Of a stretch of 64,000 nt of DNA, positions 40,958 to 50,612 are shown piece after piece; position 1 is the stretch's first letter, and each line of letters opens with the position of its first letter. Source of the DNA: Eubacterium sp. MSJ-21 (GTDB lineage Bacteria; Bacillota; Clostridia; Lachnospirales; Lachnospiraceae); the NCBI RefSeq assembly GCF_018918185.1, contig NZ_JAHLPZ010000005.1, positions 124,001 to 188,000 on the forward strand. Reading direction: 5' to 3'. Under the pieces are notes generated by a model, which had not been told where the DNA came from, did not search any database, and worked only from the letters and a program-made list of their open reading frames with translations. The position numbers and the translations under genes were made by a program.

Positions 40958-41935
40958 ATGTGTAAGATAAGCGCAATCATAACAACGAAAAATCGTAGGG
41001 ATTTGTTACAAAAAGCAGTGGAAAGTGTGTTGAATCAGACATATCAGGATCTGGAATGTATAGTCGTGGATGATGCTTCCACGGATGAAACACGTGCATA
41101 TCTGGAGGGAATCAAGGATACAAGGATAAAACCTGTATTTATCACACCAGAAGAATCAAAAGGCGGAAATTATGCGAGAAACAGGGGGATTCAGGCTTCG
41201 AATGGAGAGTTCCTTGCATTTCTGGATGATGATGACGAATGGTTTCCAACCAAGCTTGAAAAACAGCTTGCATTGTTTGAAGACCCGGAAGTGGGACTCG
41301 TTTTTTGCGGACATATCGATGTATATGATTATCAGAATATGATGGTGAAGGTTACTCCGGCGGACGACCAGCAGGGAGATTTATCCCAGTTTGTGTTTAA
41401 ATTTATTTTTTGCACAACTTCCATGATGATGGTTCGAAAATCCCTGATGCTCCAGATTGGCTGTTTTGATGAGAATATACGATTCTGGCAGGAATATGAT
41501 GTATGTATCCGGTTGTGCCAGATTACAAAGGTGGCGTTTGTGAAGGAACCGTTGATGCTGTTGCGGCATAATATTTCAGATAAGCATCGGCTTACGAATA
41601 AGTTTGATGGATGGGTACAGGCAGTCAGATACCAGAATCATAAATATAAAGATCTGATTGCAGATCTTCCGGAGCAATATAAATGGGATCGGAAGCTTAT
41701 GATTTATATTGACGCGGCGAAACGATGCGAGAATGCCGGAGACCGGAAACATCAGCATTTTTATCTGAAGAAGATTGCGGAAATGACACATCTGAGGATT
41801 GACTATGTGCGGTATTTCGGTAATATCGGTCTTTTTGCGTGGGATAAGCTGCGTTATCGGTGTCTGCTTGTTTTAGAAAAAATTACGAAGAAAAAACGGG
41901 ATGCATTTATAGATAGTTATGATGCATATTTATAG
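40958..41935 (+). CDS. Family 2 glycosyltransferase
   Basis: 325 residues. GT-A fold with N-terminal ISAIITTKNRRDLLQKAVESV, nucleotide-binding VVDDASTDET (about 33-42) and the metal-binding DDDDE near residues 89-93. Acceptor-side residues around FCTTSMMMVRKSL follow. Transfers a sugar from a nucleotide donor during surface glycan assembly; donor and acceptor unknown. First gene of a four-gene glycosyltransferase run behind its own promoter. Confidence 0.87.
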   Translation: MCKISAIITTKNRRDLLQKAVESVLNQTYQDLECIVVDDASTDETRAYLEGIKDTRIKPVFITPEESKGGNYARNRGIQASNGEFLAFLDDDDEWFPTKLEKQLALFEDPEVGLVFCGHIDVYDYQNMMVKVTPADDQQGDLSQFVFKFIFCTTSMMMVRKSLMLQIGCFDENIRFWQEYDVCIRLCQITKVAFVKEPLMLLRHNISDKHRLTNKFDGWVQAVRYQNHKYKDLIADLPEQYKWDRKLMIYIDAAKRCENAGDRKHQHFYLKKIAEMTHLRIDYVRYFGNIGLFAWDKLRYRCLLVLEKITKKKRDAFIDSYDAYL

Positions 41936-41954
41936 ATCGGAGCAGGGGAAAAGT

Positions 41955-43859
41955 ATGGCAGAACGAAAGGAAACATATAAATTTGGATTCGTGGTGCTGC
42001 ATTATGGCGGAATGGATGTGACAAAGCAGTGCATCTCCTGTGTGGAGAAACTGTATGGACCGGATGTTGCGATTGCGATTGTAGATAATCATTCTCCAGA
42101 CCGTTCAGGGGAAAAACTGCGGCAGTTTTATCAGGACAAGGGGCAGATTACAGTTCTGGTCAATGAGGATAATCTCGGATTCGCGCGTGGAAACAATGTG
42201 GGGTACCGTTTTTTGCGGGAGCAGAAGCAGTGCAATATGATCTGTGTCATGAATAATGATGTAATGGTACAGCAGGCGGATATGCTGGAACGGCTGAAGA
42301 AGGAATATGAGACAAGTGGGTTTGCTGTGCTGGGACCGCATGTGACGTTACTTGGAGAAAAAGAAAATCTGTTTGACTTTTTGCTGAAGCCGGTTGATTT
42401 CTATATATCTGAATATAGACGGCTGAGTAAATTGTATCGGTATTTTTCGTCCAAACTGTATCCGGAACGGGAGCTTGCAAACCGAGCGATTCGTATGGTG
42501 CAGAAGCCATTTCAGGCAGGAAAGAAGCCGGAAGAAGAACAGAACAAAACGGTTGATTTTTCTGTCTACCATGAACGGCATGAAAATGTATTGTTGCATG
42601 GATGCTGCCTTGTGTTTTCACCATTGTATATTGATCGTTTTTCGGATTGCTTTTGTCCGGATACATTTATGTTTAAGGAAGAGGAATTGTTGTATCTGCG
42701 TTGCAGGGAACATGACTTGAAGACAGTTTATGACCCGGATATTGATATTTTGCATATGGAAGATGTGTCTACAAATTCCACATATAAAAAACGCCGGGAA
42801 AAGGAAATTTTTGTCTGTAAGAATCAGGCTGAATCGTTGCGGATATTGATTCGCGCGATGCGCCCACCGCTTCTTTCTGTCTGTATTCCATGTTATAATG
42901 TAGAACAATGGATTGCACGATGTCTGGACAGTATTCTCAATCAGGAGTTTTATGACTGTGAGATTCTGTGTGCGGATGATGGATCGACAGATGGAACGTT
43001 GGAGATTCTCCGGGATTATGAGAAAAAGGATGCACGCATACGGGTGCTTGTAAACGAGGAAAATAGAAAACTGGTATATACACGGAAGCGTGCGATTACA
43101 CAGGCACGTGGACAATATGTTTTTCAGATTGACAGCGATGACAGTCTTCCGGCAGGTGCTTTGCGGACAATCCGGAATAAGCTGAAAGAATGTAACTATC
43201 CGGATGTGATGGAGTTTTGTGCAAATGTTGTGTTAGACGCGTCTGGAAGTGCTAAGGCAGCCGTACTCAATCGTTTGAAAAAAATAAAAGATGATTTATT
43301 ACATGATAATTATTGCAGGATTCATATTGGAGTTTTGCAGGGGGCAGATATTCTCGATGCGTTAACACAGGATGCACTGGGGCAGATGCCGTGGAATAAG
43401 GTCGTGCGGACGTCTCTGATGAAGAAAGCATATGAAATGTGCGATCGTGAAGATATCTACTATAAGGATGATGTATATGTCTGCTGTATCCTGTATGCAT
43501 TATGTCGAAGCTATGCGGGAATCCCGCAGAGGTTGTATAATTATTCGATTTCGACCGGAAAAAGCCGGAAGATGATTTCGGAAGATGATTTTAAGGAAAT
43601 GTGCAAAACCGGACAGATCGTGGATTCGCTGGGATGTTTTTTCGTGGGAAGAAAAGATGCAGTACAGGGCAGAAAGCTGGTACGTATAAAACTGGAACAC
43701 TGGCTGGAACTCTTGCTGCAGACGATAGAAGCGCAGCATCTGGATAGTGAGGTTTGCAGGCAATATATAAAAGAAGCATATACATTTCCTGCTTTGGAAC
43801 AGAAGGATACAGAGTTCGCGTGGGAATTGAAGACGATAGTAACGGAGAGATTGAGATGA
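41955..43859 (+). CDS. Two-domain family 2 glycosyltransferase
   Basis: 634 residues containing two GT2 modules. The first (about 8-290) begins FGFVVLHYGGMDVTKQC with IVDNHSPDRSG and MNNDVMV. The second (about 305-634) begins LSVCIPCYNVEQWIARCLDS with CADDGSTDGTL and QIDSDDSLP. Bifunctional GT2 proteins often add two sugars of a repeat unit. Start 41955 follows AGGGGAAAAG; the in-frame ATG at 41919 lies inside the previous gene. It overlaps the next gene by ATGA. Confidence 0.87.
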   Translation: MAERKETYKFGFVVLHYGGMDVTKQCISCVEKLYGPDVAIAIVDNHSPDRSGEKLRQFYQDKGQITVLVNEDNLGFARGNNVGYRFLREQKQCNMICVMNNDVMVQQADMLERLKKEYETSGFAVLGPHVTLLGEKENLFDFLLKPVDFYISEYRRLSKLYRYFSSKLYPERELANRAIRMVQKPFQAGKKPEEEQNKTVDFSVYHERHENVLLHGCCLVFSPLYIDRFSDCFCPDTFMFKEEELLYLRCREHDLKTVYDPDIDILHMEDVSTNSTYKKRREKEIFVCKNQAESLRILIRAMRPPLLSVCIPCYNVEQWIARCLDSILNQEFYDCEILCADDGSTDGTLEILRDYEKKDARIRVLVNEENRKLVYTRKRAITQARGQYVFQIDSDDSLPAGALRTIRNKLKECNYPDVMEFCANVVLDASGSAKAAVLNRLKKIKDDLLHDNYCRIHIGVLQGADILDALTQDALGQMPWNKVVRTSLMKKAYEMCDREDIYYKDDVYVCCILYALCRSYAGIPQRLYNYSISTGKSRKMISEDDFKEMCKTGQIVDSLGCFFVGRKDAVQGRKLVRIKLEHWLELLLQTIEAQHLDSEVCRQYIKEAYTFPALEQKDTEFAWELKTIVTERLR

Positions 43860-44779
43860 AATATGGAGTAGTATTAGTTACGTATAATCGATTGGAGCTG
43901 TTGAAAGAATGTGTTGAACATTGTATGCAGCAGACGGTGCCATTTGAGAAAATTATCGTTGTCGATAATTGCAGTACGGATGGTACAGATGTGTACCTGC
44001 AGCAGTTTGAGGCGGATCCGCATTTCCTGATATCAAAACAATCGGAGAACCTTGGTGGAGCCGGAGGGTTTCGTGTAGGACTTTCACTTGCAGAAAAGGA
44101 AGATCTGGACTGGGTGCTGATTATAGACGATGACGCAATGATTGCACCGGACTATATACAGAAATGTGACAGAGTGATACGGCAGTATCCGAATTTTGTA
44201 GCATGCTCCGGAACTGTGTACACGGACGGTAAAATTCAGACAAGTCATAGACGAGTCATTGCAAACCATCTGTTACATCTGGAAAGAAATGTGTCATTAT
44301 CTGCATATGAGAGAAAATGCTTTCGTTATGATCTGGCTACATTTTGTGGACTTATGGTTCGTACAGATATGCTTACAAAGGTCGGGCTTCCGAAGTCGGA
44401 ATATTTTATCTGGTATGATGATACGGAGTATTCCATGCGCCTGCGGAAATATGGTGGTATCGTAAATATAAACGCAGCACATCTGAATCATAAAACAGTT
44501 TTGCCGTCTGGCAGACAGGAAGGATTTTTTGCCAGAATGAACTGGCGGACCTATTATGGTCACCGGAACCGGCTGGATGCAGTAAAGACGCATTGCAGTC
44601 CGTGGACAGAGGCGGTAATCATTGCGGAGTTTCTTGTTTTTATCGCGTGTGCTTATGGTATGCAGTTTCTGCCGGGAAAAAGAAAACAGGGAAGATACAT
44701 AGCGCAGATGCTGCGGGAAGCTTTGCGGGATGGATATAAAGGAACACTTGGAAAAAATGAAAAATATAGTCCGAATTAG
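43856..44779 (+). CDS. Family 2 glycosyltransferase, GlfT2/rhamnosyltransferase-like
   Basis: 307 residues. VVLVTYNRLELLKECVEH, VVDNCSTDGTDVYL, NLGGAGGFRVGL (about 62-73) and IIDDDAM (about 86) match the galactofuranosyl/rhamnosyl GT2 subgroup. SEYFIWYDDTEYSMRL near residue 178 holds the likely catalytic base region. The ATG overlaps the previous stop (ATGA), so the long upstream frame extension is not coding. Highly similar in layout to the next gene. Confidence 0.86.
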   Translation: MKYGVVLVTYNRLELLKECVEHCMQQTVPFEKIIVVDNCSTDGTDVYLQQFEADPHFLISKQSENLGGAGGFRVGLSLAEKEDLDWVLIIDDDAMIAPDYIQKCDRVIRQYPNFVACSGTVYTDGKIQTSHRRVIANHLLHLERNVSLSAYERKCFRYDLATFCGLMVRTDMLTKVGLPKSEYFIWYDDTEYSMRLRKYGGIVNINAAHLNHKTVLPSGRQEGFFARMNWRTYYGHRNRLDAVKTHCSPWTEAVIIAEFLVFIACAYGMQFLPGKRKQGRYIAQMLREALRDGYKGTLGKNEKYSPN

Positions 44780-44806
44780 ATGATGAAACAGGATATGGAG
44801 GAAGTT

Positions 44807-45772
44807 ATGGAACAGAAAAATCGGATTGCGGCAGTTGTCGTAACCTATAACCGGAAGGAACTGCTGAGGGAGTGTATCACAGCATTGCTTGCACAGAGCA
44901 TGAACCAGCTTGATATTTTGCTGATTGATAATGCAAGCACCGATGGAACGTATGAATATATCGAAGATCTTGTCGATGTAAATGATACGGTAATATATTT
45001 GAATACGGGAAGTAACCTTGGCGGAGCAGGCGGATTTCATTATGGTTTGAAGGAAGCGTATAACCGTGGGTACGAGTATATGTGGATTATGGATGACGAT
45101 ACGATCGCCAATCCGGATGCTCTGGAGAAGCTGCTTGCCGCTGATAAGAAGCTGAAAGGAAAGTATGGTTTTCTGGCAAGCTGCGTTTTGTGGACGGATG
45201 GAAGCTATTGCAATATGAATAAGCCGATGATTGATCTGAAATGTTCAGTAGAGGAATACGATATGTTGGGGCAGGGAATCGTGCGGGTATGCAAGGCGAC
45301 CTTTGTTTCTTTGTTTTTTAAGAGACGGACGATTGAACGGGTAGGCCTTCCGCTCAAGGAATATTTTATATGGGGGGATGATCAGGAGTATACGCTGCGT
45401 ATTTCCAGACGTATCCCATCTTACTTTGTCACAGACAGCAAAGTGATTCATAAGATGAAGAATAACAAAGGTTCTGATATCAGTGTGGATGATTACGAAC
45501 GAATCGACCGCTATGAGCTGGCGTTTCGAAATGATGGATGTACGGCATACCGAAATGGTATTATGTACATTCTGAGCTACTTTGAACTGGTTGCCTATAT
45601 GTATAAAAAGATTTTATGCGAGAAGGGAAATGGACACAAATGTAAGCGTATGTGGGTGCTTACGAAGGGGTTTGTGAAGGGATTGTTCTTCCGGCCACGG
45701 ATCGAGTATGTCGATGAGAAACGCAAACTATTAAACTACACTTGTTCTCAAAGAATCTTACTAAAAAAGTAA
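44807..45772 (+). CDS. Family 2 glycosyltransferase, GlfT2-like
   Basis: 321 residues. IAAVVVTYNRKELLRECI, LIDNASTDGTYEYI, SNLGGAGGFHYGL and WIMDDDTIANPDAL match its upstream neighbour, with KEYFIWGDDQEYTLRI near 183. GGAGG 6 bases upstream supports ATG 44807; ATG 44780 directly after the preceding stop is the alternative. Last gene of the glycosyltransferase run. Probably works with its neighbour on the same surface polysaccharide. Confidence 0.86.
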   Translation: MEQKNRIAAVVVTYNRKELLRECITALLAQSMNQLDILLIDNASTDGTYEYIEDLVDVNDTVIYLNTGSNLGGAGGFHYGLKEAYNRGYEYMWIMDDDTIANPDALEKLLAADKKLKGKYGFLASCVLWTDGSYCNMNKPMIDLKCSVEEYDMLGQGIVRVCKATFVSLFFKRRTIERVGLPLKEYFIWGDDQEYTLRISRRIPSYFVTDSKVIHKMKNNKGSDISVDDYERIDRYELAFRNDGCTAYRNGIMYILSYFELVAYMYKKILCEKGNGHKCKRMWVLTKGFVKGLFFRPRIEYVDEKRKLLNYTCSQRILLKK

Positions 45773-45794
45773 AGAAAAGACACTTAGGAATGAA

Positions 45795-45823
45795 TTGACG
45801 GTAATTCTTATAAATGATATTAT
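45795..45823 (+). promoter_or_regulatory. Sigma-A promoter of the AT-rich gene pair
   Basis: TTGACG (45795-45800), 17-base spacer and TATTAT (45818-45823), about 32 bases before the SGNH gene start. Confidence 0.65.
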
Positions 45824-45855
45824 TTTATAAAATTTATATATTGGGGGGTGCTTTT

Positions 45856-46599
45856 ATGCCATATTATATTTCTGTTCTTGGAGATAGTATCTCAAGTTTT
45901 CGCGGGTATTGTAATAATGTGATTGACAATACGGATATCTATTATTATCCGAATCCAGGAGTCCCTGGATGCAATGTTACTGAATTTTATCAGACATGGA
46001 TGTATGATGCTATTTTTACGCAACTACATTCAATAATATTAAAGATAGACTATGTTGCAGGTTCCAGTGTAGTTGGGTATTCTGGAACTTTGGATGGACA
46101 TGCAAGTTCTAAGTATAAAATGAATAATATCAATAGGATAAATAATTTAACGAATAATGGTGTGTCTCCGAATGCAATATTTATTTTTGGAGGGACAAAT
46201 GATTTGTGCCAAAAAGCTAATTTTAATTTAGATAATTTCATTAATAATTATGCAAATATGATTAATTTAATATTATCAAATCCATTATATGCAAATACAA
46301 AAGTGTTATGTATTACGCCATTTAAAAATATGCTTACAGTGGACGATGATAAGGCTGGGACATTTACATTCAACAATTTAAACAATGTATATTCGTGGAT
46401 TAATTATATTGCAAACCAAGCCAATCAAAGATATGGCAATAATAGATGTTTTTGTTGCGATTTACATGATATTCATTTGGAAAATGGTGTATATTCGGAT
46501 CAATACTCGCATCCGAATGTTGCAGGAATGCATGTTATAGCAGATAGAATAGCTTTTGTTTGTTCATTATGTGGAATAGGTGATCATTATGGAAATTAG
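45856..46599 (+). CDS. SGNH/GDSL hydrolase
   Basis: 247 residues. Block I is ISVLGDSISSFRGYC, block III FGGTNDLC near residue 112, and the C-terminal catalytic pair is in DQYSHPNVAGMHVIADRI near 220. No signal peptide. The codons are noticeably richer in AAT, ATA and TTA than neighbouring genes. GGGGGG upstream of ATG 45856 marks the start. Its end overlaps the start of the following secreted protein gene by 11 bases, so they form one unit. Confidence 0.78.
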   Translation: MPYYISVLGDSISSFRGYCNNVIDNTDIYYYPNPGVPGCNVTEFYQTWMYDAIFTQLHSIILKIDYVAGSSVVGYSGTLDGHASSKYKMNNINRINNLTNNGVSPNAIFIFGGTNDLCQKANFNLDNFINNYANMINLILSNPLYANTKVLCITPFKNMLTVDDDKAGTFTFNNLNNVYSWINYIANQANQRYGNNRCFCCDLHDIHLENGVYSDQYSHPNVAGMHVIADRIAFVCSLCGIGDHYGN

Positions 46600-47947
46600 A
46601 TCAAAACATATAAAAATTTCTTTAGTACTGGTATTTTTGATAGTTATGTTAAGATACCCGATAGAAATATATGCAGAAGAAAACTCAGGATACCGTGAAG
46701 TTTCACATGTTACTTTTTCGGGTGTGCCGGATGCAGAATCAGGAATACCGGGAACTGGAAAAGATGGAGACGTATGGGATGGAACGTACTACCATGACGA
46801 AAATGGTAATTTAATGACAGACGTTTTTTTTAGTGATGGGGTATATACTTATTATTTGCAGTTTGATGGAACACCTATGAAAAGTCGGTTGACATATCAT
46901 CCAGATGGGCAGCATATCATATATTTTGATAAGGATGGTCATGAAGTATTTGACAATGCGGTAAGGGTAAAGCGTGACATATCTGGTAATTTGGTTAATG
47001 ATATTTGCTATTTTGGAACTTATGGATATATGTATAAGAATGAACTGACATTTGCGAATATAGATCCTCCATTTTACAATAGTGAAAGCTGGGGATCTGT
47101 TCCATGTTATTTTAATGTCAATGGTGTATTGCAGACAAATGGATGGTTTGAATTCCCGGATGGTAATTATGGTTATGCAAAATATGGGGGAGAACTGATA
47201 AATAATCAGTTTGGTTATGATCCATATGGAAGAGTTGTATTTTATCATTGGAATGGACAGGTTGCTAAAGGCTTGATCGCAGATGATAATTATTATTATT
47301 CTATGAGCGAAGAAGATGGACATCTGCTTGGCATGTGGCGTAAGGATGATCCAGAACATATTTCCATGAAAGAGGATACGAGTGATATAGACAGTAATCT
47401 TTATGATATGTCAATACAGGGAGATAATGTTATTACAAGAGAAGTTACAGATCACAGTATTTTAAATCTAAACGGGAGATGGAGTGATAACAATGCTGAT
47501 TTTCTTGTATTTAAAACGACTAGTGGAAGTATCAATACATTGGATGGAAGCAATGATCTGTTTATAACCAATAGAGGTATAAGTCTTGGGGCTTCAAAAG
47601 AGGAAGTCTTGAAAAAATATCATTTCGATGGTTTTATGAGTACTGCAGATAATCAGCTTTTGGCGGGTTACGATGCAGACAAGATGGGTTATGGGAATAG
47701 TGTATATAAAGAACAGATAGATGAGTGTATTGGACAGATAAAATCTTATTCTTTTGTAGGTTGGGTTGAACGGGAGCCGTCATTAAAGAATAAAATAAAT
47801 TATTCGTATTTGTACAATCCGTTGATCTGGTATAAAATTACTTTTTATTATGATGATAATGATAAGATTGTTATGATTCGTTTTAGTGTGGATAAACCAG
47901 CTCTGACCGATATGAATGAACAATATGAAGAAGAGATAATAGAATAA
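46589..47947 (+). CDS. Secreted repeat protein, wall- or glucan-binding-like
   Basis: 452 residues. A signal peptide (about 1-30, ending near IYAEE) precedes tandem aromatic/Gly repeats (about 55-260) such as YYHDENGNLMTD, IYFDKDGHEVFDN, CYFNVNGVLQTNGWF and VFYHWNGQVAKG. These resemble choline/glucan-binding repeats but lack the canonical GW spacing. The C-terminal 170 residues are unassigned (GISLGASKEEVLKKYHFDG). ATG 46589 follows AGGTGAT; GTG 46580 is an alternative. AT-rich like its partner. Function unknown; surface attachment is the best guess. Confidence 0.6.
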   Translation: MEIRSKHIKISLVLVFLIVMLRYPIEIYAEENSGYREVSHVTFSGVPDAESGIPGTGKDGDVWDGTYYHDENGNLMTDVFFSDGVYTYYLQFDGTPMKSRLTYHPDGQHIIYFDKDGHEVFDNAVRVKRDISGNLVNDICYFGTYGYMYKNELTFANIDPPFYNSESWGSVPCYFNVNGVLQTNGWFEFPDGNYGYAKYGGELINNQFGYDPYGRVVFYHWNGQVAKGLIADDNYYYSMSEEDGHLLGMWRKDDPEHISMKEDTSDIDSNLYDMSIQGDNVITREVTDHSILNLNGRWSDNNADFLVFKTTSGSINTLDGSNDLFITNRGISLGASKEEVLKKYHFDGFMSTADNQLLAGYDADKMGYGNSVYKEQIDECIGQIKSYSFVGWVEREPSLKNKINYSYLYNPLIWYKITFYYDDNDKIVMIRFSVDKPALTDMNEQYEEEIIE

Positions 47948-47966
47948 AAGGTAGTAGTGCAACTAT

Positions 47967-48005
47967 AAAAATCCTCCGGTTGGATCACATAACCGGAGGA
48001 TTTTT
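47967..48005. terminator. Bidirectional rho-independent terminator
   Basis: AAAAATCCTCCGGTT pairs with AACCGGAGGATTTTT around a 9-base loop. It serves the rightward secreted protein gene and the leftward argG. Confidence 0.9.
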
Positions 48006-48034
48006 GCATAGAAATTATAAATATCTAGATCAGC

Positions 48035-49273
48035 TTATTTACCGTTATTCTTATCCTTCTCTTCACGTTTCTGGTCAAGCATTGCACGAACCTTCATAGA
48101 AAGACCGAACAGATGGATGAAGCCTTCGGCATCGTGATGATCGTACAGATCACCAGTTGTAAAGCTTGCAAGTGACTCAGAGTAGAGTGTATAAGGAGAA
48201 GTTGTACCAGCCTTGATGATATTACCCTTGTAAAGCTTGAACTTCACTTCACCTGTGATACGATCCTGCGTGCTCTCGATGAATGCCTGCAGTGCCTCAC
48301 GGAGTGGGCAGAACCATTTTCCTTCGTATACAAGATCTGCATATCTGTCAGAAACGGTCTTCTTGAATGCAAGTGTATCTCTGTCGAGGATGAGCTCTTC
48401 CAACTGTTTGTGGGCAGCCAAGAGGATGGTTCCACCAGGAGTCTCATAGACACCACGGGATTTCATACCTACGACACGGTTCTCTACGATATCGACGATA
48501 CCAACACCATGCTTGCCACCGAGACGGTTCAGCTCACGGACGACATCAGACATCTTCATCTGCTTGCCGTTGACAGCAGTCGGAACACCCTTCTCAAAGT
48601 TTACAGTTACATATTCAGCCTCATCCGGTGCCTTCTCAGGATAAGTACCAAGTACAAGGAGGTGATCCCAGTTCGGCTCCAAGGATGGATCTTCCAGTTC
48701 CAGACCTTCGTGGCTGATATGCCAGATGTTACGGTCACGGCTGTAGGAAGTTGTCACATCGAACGGAAGATCGATACCGTGCTTCTTACAGAATGCGATT
48801 TCGTCCTCACGGGACTGCATCGTCCACTCTGGCTGTCTCCAGGTTGCGATAACATTTAAGTCTGGTGCCAGTGCCTTGATGTTGATTTCGAAACGAACCT
48901 GATCATTTCCCTTACCGGTAGCACCGTGGCAGATTGTCGTAGCGCCTTCCTTGCGTGCGATCTCTACCAGCTTCTTTGCGATCAAAGGTCTTGCAAAAGA
49001 AGTACCAAGCAGATACTCATACTCGTAAGTTGCATTTGCCTTTACACCCGGAAGGATGTACTCATCACAGAATTCATCAACAACATCCAGAATGTAGAGC
49101 TTTTCAGCTCCGGAATATTTCGCTCTCTCGTCGAGTCCTTCCAGCTCGCTTTCCTGTCCGACATCGATACATACACATACAACATCGAAATTGTAAGTTT
49201 CCTTTAACCAAGGGATGATTGCTGTGGTATCCAGACCACCGGAATACGCAAGTATAACTTTCTCTTTACCCAT
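48035..49273 (-). CDS. argG: Argininosuccinate synthase
   Basis: 412 residues, full length. The ATP-pyrophosphatase motif is AYSGGLDTTA (about 10-19), with ICHGATGKGNDQVRFE near 118-133. It joins citrulline and aspartate using ATP in the penultimate arginine step. Start 49273 (MGKEKV) follows GGAGG with an 8-base spacer; the frame start at 49288 lies before the ribosome site. Divergent from argC with paired promoters; argH is not in the window. Confidence 0.96.
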   Translation of the reverse strand: MGKEKVILAYSGGLDTTAIIPWLKETYNFDVVCVCIDVGQESELEGLDERAKYSGAEKLYILDVVDEFCDEYILPGVKANATYEYEYLLGTSFARPLIAKKLVEIARKEGATTICHGATGKGNDQVRFEINIKALAPDLNVIATWRQPEWTMQSREDEIAFCKKHGIDLPFDVTTSYSRDRNIWHISHEGLELEDPSLEPNWDHLLVLGTYPEKAPDEAEYVTVNFEKGVPTAVNGKQMKMSDVVRELNRLGGKHGVGIVDIVENRVVGMKSRGVYETPGGTILLAAHKQLEELILDRDTLAFKKTVSDRYADLVYEGKWFCPLREALQAFIESTQDRITGEVKFKLYKGNIIKAGTTSPYTLYSESLASFTTGDLYDHHDAEGFIHLFGLSMKVRAMLDQKREEKDKNNGK

Positions 49274-49326
49274 CAAAGTTTCCTCCATAAAATATGTAAT
49301 AATTCACGTTTCGACACGTTTTGTCT

Positions 49327-49355
49327 AGTATACTTCTTTTTTTGGTAAGATGCAA
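49327..49355 (-). promoter_or_regulatory. Sigma-A promoter of argG
   Basis: Minus strand: TTGCAT (49350-49355), 17-base spacer, TATACT (49327-49332). The same -35 hexamer TTGCAT is used by the divergent argC promoter. Confidence 0.65.
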
Positions 49356-49364
49356 CCGGAAATT

Positions 49365-49464
49365 TTGCATATTTGCGTATAATTTATGAATAAATAAACA
49401 AAAATATGCATAAAAACAGATTATTCTGCAAATTTATACATAAAATATTGAAAGAGGGTTGCAT
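49365..49464. promoter_or_regulatory. Candidate ArgR/AhrC operator cluster
   Basis: The AT-rich gap between the two arg promoters has several TNCATA/TGAATA-type half-sites: TTGCATA (49365), TTATGAATAAATAA (49384), TATGCATAAA (49405), TATACATAAAA (49435) and TTGCATAAATAA (49459). They resemble arginine-repressor boxes, but no one site is a clean full palindrome. Confidence 0.4.
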
Positions 49465-49487
49465 AAATAAAACTGCGGATGTATAAT
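49459..49487 (+). promoter_or_regulatory. Sigma-A promoter of the argCJB genes
   Basis: TTGCAT (49459-49464), 17-base spacer, TATAAT (49482-49487). The predicted transcript starts near 49494, so the ATG at 49486 inside the -10 cannot be the argC start. Confidence 0.75.
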
Positions 49488-49524
49488 GAGACAAATTTGT
49501 GATTATGGAAAAGAGGCAGGAAGA

Positions 49525-50568
49525 ATGGTAAAAGTCGGAATTATAGGAGCAACCGGATATGCCGGTCAGGAATTAGTACGAATTTTGCTGGGTCATAAGG
49601 ACGCAGAGATCGTCTGGTATGGATCCAGAAGTTATATTGACCAGGAATACGCATCTGTATATCGGAATATGTTTCAGCTAGTGGATGCGAAATGCATGGA
49701 TGATAACATGGAAGACCTTAGCAAGCAGGCAGATGTAATATTCACTGCGACACCGCAGGGACTTTGTGCATCGCTTGTGAATGAACAGATTTTATCGAAT
49801 ACGAAGATCGTAGATCTGTCCGCGGATTTCCGTATCAAGGATGTTACAACCTATGAGAAATGGTACAACTTAGAACACAAGAGTCCACAGTTTATCGAAG
49901 AGGCAGTATATGGACTGTGTGAGATCAATCGTGAGGATATCAAGAAAGCGCGTTTGATTGCGAATCCGGGCTGTTATACAACCTGTTCGATTCTTTCTCT
50001 GTATCCTCTTGTAAAGGAACGACTTGTCGATGTAGATACGATTATTGTAGATGCCAAGTCCGGAACCTCCGGTGCCGGTCGTGGCGCCAAGGTTGCAAAT
50101 CTGTACTGTGAAGTCAATGAGAGCATCAAGGCATACGGTGTGACGACACACCGGCATACGCCGGAGATAGAGGAACAGCTCGGTTATGCTTACGATGGCA
50201 CACCGCTTACCATTAACTTCACACCACATCTCGTACCGATGAACCGGGGTATTCTGGTAACAGCATATGCAAAGCTTGTGAAGGATGTCTCTTATGATGA
50301 CATCAAGGCGGTGTATGATAAATATTATGGCAGGGAGCGCTTTGTGCGTGTACTTGAGAAGGGCGTCTGCCCGGAGACACGCTGGGTAGAAGGCAGTAAT
50401 TATGTGGATGTGAACTTTGTGATCGATCCACGTACGAAGCGTGTCGTTGTGATGGGAGCGATGGATAACCTGGTGAAGGGCGCTGCCGGACAGGCAGTCC
50501 AGAACATGAACCTGATCATGGGCTTACCAGAAGAAGAAGGACTTCTGATGCCACCAATGTTCCCGTAG
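49525..50568 (+). CDS. argC: N-acetyl-gamma-glutamyl-phosphate reductase
   Basis: 347 residues. The nucleotide-binding GIIGATGYAGQELVR is at the N-terminus and the catalytic Cys lies in IANPGCYTT (about residue 152). ArgC reduces acetylglutamyl phosphate to the semialdehyde with NADPH. AGGAAGA precedes ATG 49525; the upstream extension is excluded by the promoter position. It heads an argC-argJ-argB series on one strand. Confidence 0.95.
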   Translation: MVKVGIIGATGYAGQELVRILLGHKDAEIVWYGSRSYIDQEYASVYRNMFQLVDAKCMDDNMEDLSKQADVIFTATPQGLCASLVNEQILSNTKIVDLSADFRIKDVTTYEKWYNLEHKSPQFIEEAVYGLCEINREDIKKARLIANPGCYTTCSILSLYPLVKERLVDVDTIIVDAKSGTSGAGRGAKVANLYCEVNESIKAYGVTTHRHTPEIEEQLGYAYDGTPLTINFTPHLVPMNRGILVTAYAKLVKDVSYDDIKAVYDKYYGRERFVRVLEKGVCPETRWVEGSNYVDVNFVIDPRTKRVVVMGAMDNLVKGAAGQAVQNMNLIMGLPEEEGLLMPPMFP

Positions 50569-50612
50569 TCACCTAAGATAAGGTTAAACAAACGACGATT
50601 TATATAATCATG

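Noticed and set aside
49486-49524. Earlier argC start at 49486
   Set aside because: That ATG lies inside the -10 box of the argC promoter, upstream of the predicted transcript start.
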